The translations under genes and the position numbers were made by a program. The notes beneath the pieces are model-generated. The model was given only the letters and a program-made list of their open reading frames with translations, made no database searches and had not been told where the DNA came from. A stretch of 64,000 bases of DNA from Excoecaria cochinchinensis (Eukaryota; Streptophyta; Magnoliopsida; Malpighiales; Euphorbiaceae): positions 5,429,501 through 5,493,500 of the forward strand of contig CANTUQ010000003.1 in assembly GCA_947683425.1 (NCBI GenBank). Reading direction: 5' to 3'. This document shows, one piece after another, positions 11,985-23,655 of this stretch; positions within the stretch are counted from its first letter, which is position 1, and every line of letters begins with the position of its first letter.

Positions 11985-12001
11985 GCTCTGATACCACTAA
12001 C
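11985..12001 (-). other. Primer-binding site of element B
   Basis: The minus strand reads TGGTATCAGAGC four to five bases after the 5' LTR end GTGTTACA. This matches the 3' end of plant initiator tRNA-Met. Confidence 0.85.
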
Positions 12002-14918
12002 TGTAACACCCCCATCGCCGTCCCCGTTGGAAGGACGCCGACGGACGCGCTACACGATGCTCACATATACAGATATACACATGCACAATGCGGAACATAC
12101 ATTCATACATAACATGTATACAGAAATATGGGTTAATTAAAAACTTACATTGACTTACCTTGCGATACAGACTGAACATGCAATAACTCACGCACACGCA
12201 GGCACTAAGCTGAAGCATACACGAAGGCATACAGATGACCATTCACGGAAGCATAATCGTAATAATAAAACAAAGGAATAACTAAACATAAAGACATACT
12301 AACTATTACATGCCCAAAAGAAAACTCAAGATCGAAACATAGTTAAATACATATACAATACTACAGAATTACAAAAGCTGAAATACAGAAGCTGAACAAA
12401 AATACAGAACTTCTAACTCCTACGTGGCCGACCTAGCAGAAGCGCGACTCGAACAGAACCACACCTGCCACCTGCACGGAAAGGAAATCCGTGCTAAGCG
12501 ATAACGCTTAGTGGGGAAAACACACAAGAGTATGGACGGCCATTCACAATGGTCGCCAAGGCATAACACATTCAAATGGCAAATGCGGATATTCATAGCA
12601 TATGAATAATCAGACTGCATAATAAAGGCAATCAATCGATAACTCATAACCAGACCATAAACTCATGTCCAGGATATACCAAAGCAGACATAATACAATA
12701 TACGATACAAATGTCATCATGTCGAACTACATACTGTAACTCATGCATAAACCTACATGGGCATCAAATAATAGCATCTTACCATGCGGAGTCACAAGAG
12801 CTATACACATGCAATAAATATAACTAAGTACCCATGCATGAACTGACAATCAAACCATCATGTTAAGCATGCTAGTTAACCAACATACTTAAACATGTCA
12901 AACATATACACTAGTCAAATACCCAAGAGATAACATTTAGAGCATCATAATACTGCTGCGCAACTCTAATATATACTAAGTATCAAACAGAAACATTCTG
13001 ATAACGGAGACTGAAGGCATAACCACTTAGTATTACACTCATATCATCATCATGCAGAGAGTACAGTAGTCATCACATACTTACCATCACAGCTGCTTCG
13101 GTTCACAAGCTAATATATTAACAAACATGTTTAAGTCACATACATAAATTCTCTAGTCGCAACATAATCAAAGCATTCAGAAACTTATAACAAATCACAT
13201 GACGAGTACGGATAATCATGTTAGATGTAAAGTCATGCTTATTTAAAACAGACATACATTCTGAAGCCCCTAATCACATTCATATACTCATAAACTGATT
13301 CCTGAGATCTTTATCATAATCAAACGGATATCACATTCATATAATTATTTCAAAGTAATACAAACCAGTAAAGCACCTGCTGACTCACAATAGTGGATAA
13401 CGAGTGTACTGAACTGATTAGTACCTTACGGGTACAAGTCGACTGAAGGTACCTTACGGGTACGAATCGAAAACCATTTTATTTATCACAAAAGCATTTT
13501 ACTGATGGGGGATCTTAACCCGATCCAAATACATTAAAAAGGACCACGAGGATCCGTACTGAGGGGGGGTTCGCGAGGAACCAAACGGGGGACCTGATCA
13601 GGGTCCAATACGTTCAAAGGGCGCTGCAGCTATTGAAAGACTCTATTAGGCATGCCTAACTATCCACTAGACTGACTCTCGCAGGTCATGCATAAAATAA
13701 TTCACATTACGAATCGCACAACGCATAAATATATATATACATCATGCATAAGCCAGAGTACAATAGACATATAAATATGCTCATAAGGTCGGTCATAACT
13801 CATACAATTCCCATTGCAAATCATATTACAGTCCGTACACTTTACATTAAACAATATTCTAAAGCATGCCAAGAATCAGGTATAAAAGCTTTAACATGCC
13901 AAACATTGTTAATACAAAACCTAATAATGCATCAGGTGACGATAACTAAATATAAATTGTGCACAGTTCAAATTACATTTACCTTATCACATTGAATTCA
14001 AAGGTTAAAGCATAACAATGTATTCAGGCATCATCCATATTATTCGAATAAGTTTAGCATAGCATAACATCAATCATACCTTGTACAAATCATATTCTGA
14101 AGCATGCAATAATCCAATCAATAACATTCTATCACTACTCAATATATTGAAGTACGACAGGAACGCATGGGGAAATCATACTATGCCACTGACTAAAAAC
14201 ACATTATCCAAATCATGAAAATAATACAATATACCTTTAAGCATGACATGATATCTTTGGAGAAGAAACAGACTAGAGATATGGTAATATAATTTACATT
14301 AAGCTAGAACATGTCTGAGACTAATAATCAGAAAGTCAGCATTCATAATTCCTTCGCATTCAGAATATGACATGAAATACATATCACAAGTAATAAGCAT
14401 ATTAAAGTCCAAACCATACTGTTAAAAATCCCACAATCATTCAACAGGATTACTATAATCCAATACTGATTCCAAAATACTACATATAACTTATCTTAGA
14501 TAACATATTATTAATACCAATAAATTGGAATAATCAGTCATATCATCGAGATAATATAACACACAGTAGAGGAAAATACCATGAAAAGCTTTTGGAAACC
14601 ATTTTATAAAAACTGGACACTTGGGAAGGAAAAATAGAAGCAAAACAGAAGATCTGGGAGGCCTCACGTCACGTGAGGGATTGCTCACGTCGCGTGAGCA
14701 TAGCTCACGCCTCGTGAGCAATCTGCTCACGTCGTGAGCATTTCTCACGTAGAATTAAAGGACTTATCCCCAGGTCCTGAGTTCGAATCCCACGAAAGGC
14801 AAAATCGCACGAGGGGGGTGTAAAGTTCTGTGAGTAACTGTTCGGGAACACCCTGTATGGGCAGGGGGGCTCCCGACGGGATATGTTCCGGGGAGGGTAT
14901 AAAAACCGGACCGTTACA
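12002..14918 (-). mobile_element. 5' LTR of element B, chimeric at its start
   Basis: Positions 12002-14751 are nearly identical to 7311-10060 of the other LTR, including the terminal hairpin near 12491-12514, the mini-hairpins at 13432-13606 and the first part of the inverted-repeat array. From 14752 to 14918 the sequence has no match to the other LTR. The last base is still followed by the target-site copy CCTTT, so this end appears to be the true integration end. Confidence 0.82.
14752..14918 (-). other. Non-homologous terminal segment of the element B 5' LTR
   Basis: This 167-bp GC-rich segment replaces about 1150 bp that the other LTR has at the same end, including the micro-exon. On the plus strand it contains GTTCGAATCCC at 14781-14791, which resembles an RNA polymerase III B box, and GTATAAAAACC near 14898. 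I found no matching A box. It could be a SINE-like fragment, or sequence picked up by template switching. Confidence 0.5.
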
Positions 14919-14986
14919 CCTTTACTCATACGGCTTCTCACTCCTTCTCGGATGGGATCGCCTACGTATGGGAAGGGGGTATTACA
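14919..14986 (+). mobile_element. 3' LTR of element A, last part
   Basis: After the CCTTT copy the sequence ACTCATACGG...GTATGGGAAGGGGGTATTACA matches the LTR end of element G (ACTCATACGGGTATGGGTAGG, then GGGTGTTACA). It carries a short internal insertion relative to G. It completes the LTR interrupted at 7310. Confidence 0.7.
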
Positions 14987-15121
14987 TTCTGTTTTGAGGA
15001 ATGTTTATTCCGCTGCGTATGTAACATGTATGATTACTATTCCCGCTTTCGCATGATTGTTTTGTATGTGTATGCGTGTGTGGCGACCTGATATCCTTGT
15101 AAGGGTTATTGGGGCATTACA
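14987..15121 (+). mobile_element. Probable 3' end remnant of another LTR
   Basis: The stretch has a TTCCGC motif, a TATGTAACATG stretch, and the ending GTGTGGCGACC...TTGGGGCATTACA. This resembles the last 150 bp of the LTRs of A, G and O. Element A may have inserted into it. No target-site pair can be checked within the window. Confidence 0.4.
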
Positions 15122-16603
15122 ACATGTGTACATAAACATCGTGTGCTGGACCATATACATACCGCTGCATATCATAACACGTACATATTAGCATGCATCA
15201 CTTGGCCGGGTACTGCACACATCGTGCTGGTAGGCACCTTGCACCTTTCACATTGTATGCCATATCATGCATATGCATTATCATGCATCAGTTATGGCAT
15301 GTATATATGAATCCTGCATCATGTATGCCAGCCATTATATATACCATGCCACGTTCTGTGTATGCATACCATGTGATTACATGTACCGTGTATACGCCAT
15401 TCGTTTCCTGCAGCCGCTTTCATACCATGCCCTCCATTACATGCATATATTGTTCTCTGTATACTCAATCTTATACTGCATGTGTGCATTATTTGTATAT
15501 GTTTTGTATTTTTATGTATGTGATTTTCGCTATACCTTACAATTCAATAATACAAGCTATTATGTCATGTTTTATTCATCATATGCCACATGAATACTCC
15601 CATCATGTTAAAGTCATGTTATGTACACATACACCATACATCATGTACATTTTCTCTTGTGTGGTGTTATATTTTATGCATGCACCATCATTATATGTTG
15701 CATGCATGTATGCTATGAATTTAAGTATATAAATCATTTGTCAGGTAGTGTCCACACACACGTAATTCTATGTATGTGCTCCACACACACACGTACTCAC
15801 ACATATTTCATGTATGCATTCATGTATAATATGTTTCCACATATGGTTCTTGGCACATTCTTTGCACATTATTTCACACAATTCTTTGCATACTCATGCC
15901 ATCACTTATGTATATACAAATTTTCATATCAAGTTGTACCCAAAATGTGGACATGATTTCACCTTATTATAGTACCCTTGATTCAAAGTACCTAGAGCAA
16001 TAAGGATATGCTAGTAAAAAAAGTTGTGGAATCGACACAGAAACCATCCAAATTGAAGACAGTTTCAGCCAGAATCAGTAGGAATGGGTCATCCGATTAT
16101 ATATGTCATCCATGATACTGAACAGTTTGTAATCACCAATCAGCTCATGCAAGGCCACCGTCAGAGACTGAGTTAGGCAAATAAGTCTAATGGTTCTGGT
16201 GTGATAAATTAGAATGCTTAAAAAGTCATTCAGTGTATCGATCAGAATTTCCAAAGAAAAGAGACCATCTCTAGGCTTATGCCATGTCTTTCGGGAAATT
16301 TGGTACACAGTTCGGGACATAAGGTAGAATATCAGGAGTGAACCTCACACTAATAATTGCAGTAAATTTCTCAGCCAAGGGAGGCAGGTTCTTATTAGGT
16401 GAACCTAAAGAAAAGAAATTGATGGCTCCAGTAACAAGCAATAGCTAACATGAGATTTCAGTAAAGCTTAAGCCTTCTCAGTAATTTCAAACCCCAAGTA
16501 AAGGGGGCCAAAGTGGATTGTTCTCAAGTTTTTGGGTCACCCAATAGGTTGTGTAGTTAGCTAATGGTTGGTACTGATGTAACGGGACTATCTATTAAAA
16601 AAA
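15122..16603. other. Unassigned AT-rich stretch
   Basis: It is rich in CATGCAT, ATGTAT and CACACA runs. A 179-codon frame at 15193-15732 is made of these low-complexity words (Met, His, Tyr, Cys-rich) and looks fortuitous. From about 15950 the composition changes to ordinary AT-rich DNA. I see no domain, LTR end or tRNA. Confidence 0.5.
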
Positions 16604-17130
16604 TGTTAGAGATGAAAACCGTAATTGACTTTTAAGCAAAAGTTAGGCCGAAAGATAGGGTAAAAACTTGAAAAATAAGCAACCTATCTTAAAAAAAAAG
16701 GCTGTTAGAGATGAAAACCGTAACTGACTCACTAAGAAAAAGTTAGGCCGAAAAATAGGGTGAAAACCTAAAAAATAGGCAACCTATTTAAAAAAAAGGC
16801 CGTTAGAGATGAAAACTGTAACTGACTCTCTAAGCAAAAGTTAGGCAGAAAGATGGTGCGAAAAACTGAAAAACAGGCAATCTATCTAAAAAACAAAGGT
16901 CGTTAGAGATGAATCTATAACTAACTCTCTAAGCAAAAGTTAGGTAGAAAGATGGGGTGAAAACCTGAAAAATATGCAGTCTGTCCAAAAAGAAGAAGAA
17001 GAAGAAAAAGAGGCCGTTAGAGATGAAAATCGTAACTGGCTCTTTAAGGAAAAGTTAGGTCAAAGGATGGGATGAAAACTTGGAAAACAAGCAGTCTTTC
17101 CTCAGAAAAAGAAGAAGAAGAAAAAAAGAA
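16604..17130 (+). repeat. Five-copy tandem repeat, period 98-114 bp
   Basis: Units begin with GTTAGAGATGAAAA at 16605, 16704, 16802, 16902 and 17016. Each contains AAGCAAAAGTTAGGCCGAAA and GGGTGAAAACCTGAAAAA, then an A-rich or GAA-rich tail. The fourth and fifth copies are longer because of an expanded GAA tail. Tandem repeats of this kind are known from untranslated parts of large Ty3/gypsy (Tat/Ogre) elements, but no coding domain here supports that. Confidence 0.85.
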
Positions 17131-18718
17131 AGTTGAAAGAAATAAAAATAAAAGTACAGCTCAAGCTACTACCCCTTCATAAATCTCAAGGGTTATCTTT
17201 TAAACTTTAACCATTATTCTGAGTTCGACGAGCTGAAGTATTATGAGGTTTAAATTCAAGAATACCTTGACAGTATGCAATCGGGCTGGGAAAAGTCATC
17301 ATGTCAAACAAGTAAATGTTGCGGCCACTTTTCTCTAGCGACCTGATCCTTCCTTGACAACTACCTACGTAAGCCTAACATTACAACGTAAGTAAGACCT
17401 TTTGATTCTTGGTTCAGTCTTATCTAATTAGTGGAGATGACTTTCTAATAAGGTTTGGTACATAGGAAGAGGCATATAGTGTTTTCTTGAGTTTCGAGTG
17501 GGAAGCCATGAGTGCATTAATGCATTCGAGTTGAGTTTTGTCCCTAACATTGTATCTAGAACATGCTTTCAAATGGCAAAAAAAAAATGTTTTGTCCAGT
17601 TGCACGCACACACACAGATGGCGTGGTATACCTTGTGTTTACTTGTTAGTTTAGTAAAAATTGATATTCGCATGTTTATCTTCTTGCCTCTTATTGAGAG
17701 TGACTTATTAATTCTTTTTGCTGAGATTGAATTGGTTAAGAATGTGGTTCATTTAATGCACTCAAAGACATGTAATAGTTTAAGTTTAGGGTGCCAAGTA
17801 GGCTGTAATCATTTCACAGCTTTGTGGTATTTCTTGCTATAATCCATGCAAGTGATCCTTTGGATATATACCCCGCAATATTCTTTGTGTATATGATTTT
17901 TGCAAATATTCTTACACATAGTTGTAGCGAATATTTTTATACGTATTTTTGCACATGTAACTTTTGATGTACGTCTTTTTGTATAAAATCTTTGGCGATC
18001 GTCTTTCACCATATAGGTATTTGCAGGTGCTTTTGAACACGTAGCTCTTTAAACATCATTTTTTGTAAACACTTCTTCCCAAGTATTTCATGAGCACATT
18101 TTTTACTCGCATTCTGCACATATCCCCTTATGCACGAGTTTTTTTTTTTTTGCACGTATTTCATGCGCATAGTTCTCCATGTAAATATCACACATGTACA
18201 ATTCCTTGTATATTCATGTACGTAAATTGACATGATTGCAAACGCACGATTCTTTACATAGACTTCATGTGTATATTGGCTTTCTTGCCATGAATAGTGA
18301 CACCAAGGTGAATAGTACCACCCGGGGATAAACAATATATTTTATTGAACCATTAGAAAGTACAAGTTATGTGGAGTCCAATGATGTAATTAGGAGTAAA
18401 AATGAGGTCAAATAGGTCACTAAAAGTAAAAAATAGGAAAAAGTCTTGGCTCAATTCAAATAGTAATAACGTTGACTTTTAGTTTGATTGGGCTTTTAAA
18501 AATAGTAAATGAACTGTGAAAAGTTCTCTGAAGGCATGAATGGACTCAGAATGATGTGTAGAATAATTTGGTGGTAAAAAGGAAATTTTATGGCAGCACT
18601 GAAAAATTAGTGAATCGGACTGGACCAAAAATGGACCTTAATTAAGATGAAATCAAAGCCTAATAAGTTATTAAGAGCAAAAAGAGAGTTAAGGATGAAA
18701 AGTGAACCAAACAGGTCA
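17131..18718. other. Unassigned intergenic or degraded retroelement DNA
   Basis: A stretch near 17330-17400 (CTTGACAACTACCTACGTAAG) resembles sequences seen near LTR ends. From 17860 to 18250 words such as GCACGTATTT recur loosely. From about 18290 to 18500 the sequence (GTGAATAGTGACACCAAGGTGAATAGTA) is related to 25480-25620. No gene is visible. Confidence 0.45.
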
Positions 18719-19249
18719 TGTAATGACCCGAATTATACCCTAGAAGGATTAGTGGTGTCAATTGTATGATGAGGGTACAAGAGTGATTAACATAAGTATA
18801 AGATTAACTGTATATAAGGATGTAATTGAAAGAAAAGTTGGGAATTAAAGAATAGAACTATAAGTGAAGGACTAATTGGCTAATTACCAAGGATTGAGGT
18901 GGATGTTTGCTAAAGAGGGGAGTGCATTCCACATGTGGAATGCACCTCTTGCCAACAACTCTACTTCATGCAATATATAGATGGAAAAAGAGGCAGAAAT
19001 GGGTATTGGTGGTTCATTTGAGTCTGGCCATTCCCTTTCCCATTTCTGTATTTCTCTCTTCTTCATTTCATGGAATTGAGCTTCTTTTCTTTTCAATTGA
19101 ATTTGGGAATTTGATTTGGATTGGCTTGAAGAAGTAAGCTAAGAAGCTAAGTGTGGTTCGAAGTGAATATCTCTTTCCCCTCAATTTTTGTTTTGGATTT
19201 GAGTGGTTTAAGTAATGGACTAAGAGTGTATTTTTGTTGATTGTGCAAG

Positions 19250-19368
19250 AAGAATTGGACAAGAGGAAGGCTAAAGGCAAGGAAAAGGTCAAGCTAGTGA
19301 GAGAGTTCAGCAAGCTGGATTTTGAGAGGTTTGGGATATATGTGTTATGTGTAACCATGCTTAAGTGA
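19250..19368 (+). other. KGKE micro-exon-like segment in LTR E
   Basis: After the acceptor-like GTGCAAG and two bases, the frame begins ELDKRKAKGKEKVK and continues to a TGA at 19366-19368. It is the longest of the set. Same phase as the others. Confidence 0.5.
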
Positions 19369-19743
19369 TGTGTATGTGTTGATTAGTTTGAGATTAAAGG
19401 GTATAATTGATGTGTGAATGTATGGTTAGAGAAATTGAGTATGATTATGTGTTATTGATAGGTGGTATAGTTGAAGTATGTAATTGATGTGTTTTGAAAT
19501 ATTTGAATAGCCATGAGTATGGAATGTGAACAAACATGAACCCTAATTTAGAAGATGTGAATGATAACTAGTGTGATTATTGGCATGTTAATTTCATATG
19601 AATGCATGAAGTGAGTGTATATTGTATGGTTGTAAGTGTACGTGGATAGTGTAGATTGTGTTGGTGATAATTTAGGAGGCATGCTAATGATGTGTGTGTA
19701 GAGAGGATTGTGAATGTGTTGTGAGTTTTGGAATTTTTGCATA

Positions 19744-20008
19744 GGTCACGATGACAAGCCTTTGGTTTCCACCGTGAGGTATGCAAAGACTGCATTCTAT
19801 CCGGATGAATTTGGTATATCACGATGACAAGCACTTTGGTTGCTACCGTGAGATACCCTAATTTGCATTCTGCCTGGAATTTAGAGGTATGTCATGGTCA
19901 CAATCAAAGTAATTGTCACCTTGAGGTACTCTTGAATTGTATTTTATTTTGGTAATTCTGAGCATGTCACGGTCACAACTAAATTGGTTGCCACCGTGAG
20001 GTATTTCC
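19744..20008. repeat. Four-copy inverted-repeat block in LTR E
   Basis: Units of about 35-40 bp recur every 72-77 bp. Each has a left arm like GTCACGATGACAA or GTCACGGTCACAA and a right arm like CACCGTGAGGTAT, with a TTTGGTTG-like centre. TCACGGT pairs with ACCGTGA. Confidence 0.75.
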
Positions 20009-20376
20009 AATATGTGATTTTCTTTATTTAGCCTTATCAAATGTTAATTATGATGATTAATGGGATTCTTATTTAGTTTAACACTTTTAATTGAGTATGT
20101 TAAGCATGATGAATCATGTTTGCTTTTGTGAATAAACATGTGTAAGCGATACGTATTAACATGTGTAGGTGATGTGTATGCCCTAGTAATGTATAGTGGA
20201 TAGAATATATGAATTTTATGTTGTATTGATCTATAAGATACTTATGTACATGGAATGGGAATATAAATGAGAATATGCATATGTTTTGACATGAATAACT
20301 GTTATAAGCCTGAGATGATCATAAAAGTGGATATATGGGCATGCCTATAAAGGGTTAGATGTATTGCAGCTGCTAG

Positions 20377-20460
20377 ATGTTTGGCACCGACGGGTGTTTA
20401 GATGTTTGATACCTTTGGTATCTAGATGTTTGGCACCGACGGGTGTCTAGATGTTTGATA
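20377..20460 (+). repeat. Mini-hairpin string in LTR E
   Basis: The motif GGCACCGACGGGTGT occurs twice (CACC/GGTG stem) and alternates with GATACC-TTT-GGTATC. Each is followed by TAGATGTTTG. Stem sequences differ from the other LTRs but the hairpin layout is kept. Confidence 0.65.
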
Positions 20461-20461
20461 C

Positions 20462-21354
20462 ACTAACTCATGTTGTTTCACTTCCAAAACTTTACATGCA
20501 AATCACTACAACTTGATTCATGCCAAACCAACAATCCAACTCAATCAAATACATGCATTTACACATAATTTAACACTCAAGATCTCCAGAAATTAAACCA
20601 TAACACACAGAGGATCTGAAAAGAGAAAAGACAAAACACTCCCAAACCTCAAAATGAAGCTTCAATCCAACCCCTTTAAGATCCCACTTTTTCCTTTCCC
20701 TTGCTCTTCCTTCTTTCTTTCGATTCTTGCACAAATCCTAGACAAAATCAACACTAAATTAAACCCGTACACACATTCTTCCAAAACCAGAAAACAAAGA
20801 AGAAGAAGAAGAAGAAGAAACCCAAATCAAAACCCAAGCACTTACCTCTTCAAAACCTAGCTCAAAACTTCAAAAATCTCACTCAAATCTTGAGGAATCA
20901 CACAAGGAAGGAGTGGAGAGCAGAAAATTGAGGTAAGAAAGAGAGGGAGAAAATGGACAGAGTAAGAGGAGAAAGGGTAGCTTCCACGGGAAGCAAGCAA
21001 TTTCTGCCTTTCCCTCTCTCTTCCTTTCACTTCCCTTTCTTTTCCTCTTTAATTGCCCTCAACTACCATGCCATGTGTCACACTCCAATGGTCCCAAGAG
21101 TAAAATATCTTGACCTTACACTACTCTTCCTTAGCATAATACACAACACTCACCTAAATAAAATCTTCACTTAACACTTAATCCGTAGTACCATACACAT
21201 AATCCACTAAATAAACTCTTCACTTTAAAACTTTGATTAATTCTTCATTTAAGTCCTTAATTATCCAAATTCCTATATGCACAATTTACTGAAATACCCT
21301 TAATTTCCCGACTTAGCATGTAAATTCTGACTATGCCCTTTTTGGGTTGTTACA
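20462..21354 (-). mobile_element. LTR P, 5' fragment of a Tekay-like LTR
   Basis: On the minus strand it starts TGTAACAACCCAAAAAGGGC at 21354. It has a GAA/CTT-rich tract (20798-20818), a donor-like GTAAGT at 20840-20845 and a micro-exon at 20676-20725. It is cut at 20462, before any inverted-repeat array. The join to LTR E suggests deletion or recombination between two insertions. Confidence 0.65.
20676..20725 (-). other. KGKE micro-exon-like segment in LTR P
   Basis: After TGTGCAAG and two bases the minus strand reads SKERRKSKGKEKVGS and TAA. Donor-like GTAAGT lies 115 bp upstream. Same phase as the others. Confidence 0.55.
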
Positions 21355-21711
21355 TGTACTGTCTGTATACATGTAATGACCATCATGCGGTGACCCTTAA
21401 GTATATTTGTATATGTATGGTGACCCTCACAGTGGGTAGGGGATCCTGACCACCGTACGAAGCCATTCTCAGTGACAGTAATTAAATTCTGGCATTACAC
21501 ATGGTGGATAGGTATTTTTAACCACCGCGCATCCTTATTTTTTAGAATTTATGTGTGCATTTTTCTTTCTAATGAACTCTGAATTGAACCAAATTAATTA
21601 TGATAATCATTTTGCAATATTAAAAGATATTTGTTAGGATTTTTGCACTATTAAGTATGAGTTTACATGAATAGGTTAATATATATGTGCGTATCTGTAA
21701 GTGTATTCAGT

Positions 21712-21716
21712 ATGCT
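21712..21716. repeat. Target-site duplication of solo LTR O (left copy)
   Basis: ATGCT precedes the LTR and recurs at 24340-24344 directly after it. The empty site in unit 2 (near 24952) has a single copy. Confidence 0.88.
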
Positions 21717-22301
21717 TGTAAGGCCCTAACTTGTACCCTAGTAGTTTTAAATACCATTGGGGTACGAAAGTGGCCTAAGATGTGTAATTGACTAAGTAAT
21801 TATGTTTGGGACGTAATTAGTATTAAATGGAAAGCTAGGGTTAAAATTATCATTTAACCCTATGGACTTAATTGCATGATTTAAGAAGTTAGATGGGTTA
21901 ATGTATATATTTGATTAATTGATTAGTTAATGTATGTTTTTTGAGGAAAAGAAGGACTAGAAGAAGAATTTGCTAAATAACCATTGGATGAATGATAAAT
22001 GGATGCTGAGGATTTGGAGAGAGAAATGAAAGGATAAACATGGCTTAAAAGCCATGTGAAGGACATGAGAGAGGGAGCAGAAATCTATCCCTCCTCTCTC
22101 CCATTTTCATCTTTATCCCCCTTTACTTGTTCCAAAAATCCATCCAATCCACTTGTTACTCCTCAATTGGTTAAGTGAATTCAAGGTTTGTAAAGTAAGT
22201 GAATAGTTCTTCTTCTTCTTCTTCTGTTCCTCTTCTCCTTCAGGTGAATTGGGTTTGAGTGTAGCCTTAAGTCAAATTCTAATTTTTGGTTTGATTTGTA
22301 G

Positions 22302-22360
22302 TGGAGAAAATAAGAGAAGCCAAAGGAAAGGAGAAAGCTAGTGGAAGTGCAGCGAATTGA
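22302..22360 (+). other. KGKE micro-exon-like segment in LTR O
   Basis: After ATTTGTAG and two bases it reads EKIREAKGKEKASGSAAN and TGA. The GSAAN end and stop codon equal those of LTR N, but several codons differ at the third position. Confidence 0.62.
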
Positions 22361-22628
22361 GCAAATAGGAGCAAAGGAAGATAAGGTTTAGGAATTTGTG
22401 ATTTTGAATGAAAATGTGTAATTTGATGAATTGATGTGATAAGGATGTTTATATTTTGATGTTGAGGTTGATAAAATTGATTTAAGTGTGTTTGAATTGT
22501 GATTTGAAGTTATGGAATGAAATTGGGTTAGAAAGTGGAATTCTAGGCATAGCTGTGTTTTTTCGAAAAAGCACAGATGTTCCATGGAAAACACAGTTGT
22601 GTTCTAGTGTAATGTAGATTTTTGTTGA

Positions 22629-23189
22629 TTCACACGGTGGTGAGGAAATTCCATACCGCTATGTAATCGTGTTTTGGTTGATGATATTGGTATGTTCGTT
22701 AGATCACAGGGTGGTAAGGGTTTCCTTGCCCACCATGTGACAGCCTACACGACGGGTAGAAGTTCCCTTACCACCGTGTAAGTGCACTTTGCCTAGCATT
22801 CTGGAAATTTATTCTTTCATACTGCGGTCAGGATTGGTCTTATTTCCGCGTAACTGCATTCTATTTGTCAATTCTGGGATTTTTGGATTTTACACGGTAG
22901 TCAGGATTATTCTTACCACTGTGTAAATGCATTATGTTTAAAATTCTAAAATTCCTACATTTTACACAGTGGCTAGGATTATTCTTACTGCTATGTAAAT
23001 GGATTTTGTTTGCTAGGTTTCAGACCTCGGTATTTTACACAGTGGTCAAGTTTATTCTTACCGCCATGTGGAATGTTTTACATGGCGGTCAGGATTCTTC
23101 ATACCGCTCTGTAAATGCCTTATTTTAGTAAAGTTCAGCTTTCAACATTTTACACGGCAATAAGGGTTTTCATGACCACCGTGTAACCC
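22629..23189. repeat. Nine-unit hairpin array in LTR O (TTACACGGTGGT...ACCACCGTGTAA)
   Basis: Units of about 35-37 bp start near 22631, 22703, 22748, 22820, 22890, 22960, 23034, 23077 and 23148. Each has a 10-12 bp stem and a loop like AGGATTATTCTT. Stem changes are mostly CG to TG or CA. The same hairpin class occurs in LTR D and in the 615-bp tandem units. Confidence 0.88.
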
Positions 23190-23507
23190 CTATTCTCTAT
23201 GTTTGATTTGTGATATAATTGCCTTTGTTTGAGTTAAGCATTGCCATAATCATGCAATTATATGACTGATACATATCGAATGATGTCTAAAATGTAGAGT
23301 TTCATATGAGATATGTTTAATTACATGTATTCTTATCAATGGTGTCAGATAATAAGGACAATTATTGTTAAATGCTCATTGCTTTGTTATGTGAATGAAA
23401 GGATTAATGTGTAATTAGCCTGCAATAGTCGAGTTGAGGATAGGTAGGCATGCCTATAGGGTTATGTTGCTATAGCCTATGCTTTTTCTGGATCTTGATC
23501 TGATCCC

Positions 23508-23655
23508 TATACGTTTTGGACATCGATCAAGTACCTATGCATTTGGATTCCTTCGAATCCCTATGTGTTTGGATCTTTCTTAAGATCCCTATGCGTTTTT
23601 TTAAAAGAAAAAGAAAATGATTTTTATACCTACGGGTACCTATGTGTTCTCACCC
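23508..23655 (+). repeat. Mini-hairpin string in LTR O
   Basis: GGATCTTGATCTGATCC, GGATTCCTTCGAATCC and GGATCTTTCTTAAGATCC each precede a CCTATGCG-like spacer. GTACC arms in ACCTACGGGTACC close the string. Confidence 0.7.

Larger units (their letters stand above)
7311..14918 (-). mobile_element. Element B, non-autonomous Tekay-related retrotransposon (LARD-like)
   Basis: Two LTR copies flank a 789-bp interior (11213-12001). The minus-strand order is 5' LTR (14918-12002), primer-binding site, a short gag-derived ORF, polypurine tract, and 3' LTR (11212-7311). CCTTT is duplicated at both ends. The aligned LTR parts (7311-10060 and 12002-14751) differ at roughly a dozen sites by eye, so the insertion is fairly young. 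It has no reverse transcriptase or integrase and would need another element's enzymes. Its 5' LTR end differs from its 3' LTR (see 14752-14918). Confidence 0.88.
1395..14986 (+). mobile_element. Element A, Tekay-like Ty3/gypsy retrotransposon, 5'-truncated and interrupted
   Basis: The element consists of the gag C-terminus, pol with an integrase chromodomain, a polypurine tract at 4931-4945, and a 3' LTR starting at 4946 that is split by element B. The LTR resumes at 14919-14923 with the duplicated CCTTT and ends at about 14986 in GGGGGTATTACA. The 5' half is lost at the inserted LTR that fills 1-1394. The clade call rests on the chromodomain, on the FEDEI motif just before the polypurine tract, and on similarity to element G at the right end of the window. 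Confidence 0.85.
18719..20461 (+). mobile_element. LTR E, 5' part of a Tekay-like LTR
   Basis: It starts TGTAATGACCCGAATTATACCC, like LTRs K and O. A donor-like GTAAGC is at 19133, the micro-exon at 19250-19368, an inverted-repeat block at 19744-20008, GGCATGCCTATA near 20339 and mini-hairpins at 20377-20460. It stops abruptly at 20461 where LTR P in the opposite orientation begins, so its 3' part is lost. Confidence 0.7.

Noticed and set aside
14781..14791. B-box-like GTTCGAATCCC as a tRNA gene or intact SINE
   Set aside because: No A box, no cloverleaf arms, no poly-A or T-rich tail and no separate target-site duplication could be seen. It is kept only as a clue to the origin of the 167-bp segment.
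15193..15732. 179-codon frame rich in His, Met, Tyr and Cys
   Set aside because: It is built from CATGCAT/TATG low-complexity words, overlaps other frames of similar quality, and has no conserved motif.
17860..18250. Apparent tandem repeat of GCACGTATTT-like words
   Set aside because: Spacing is irregular and the words differ too much to define a unit by eye.
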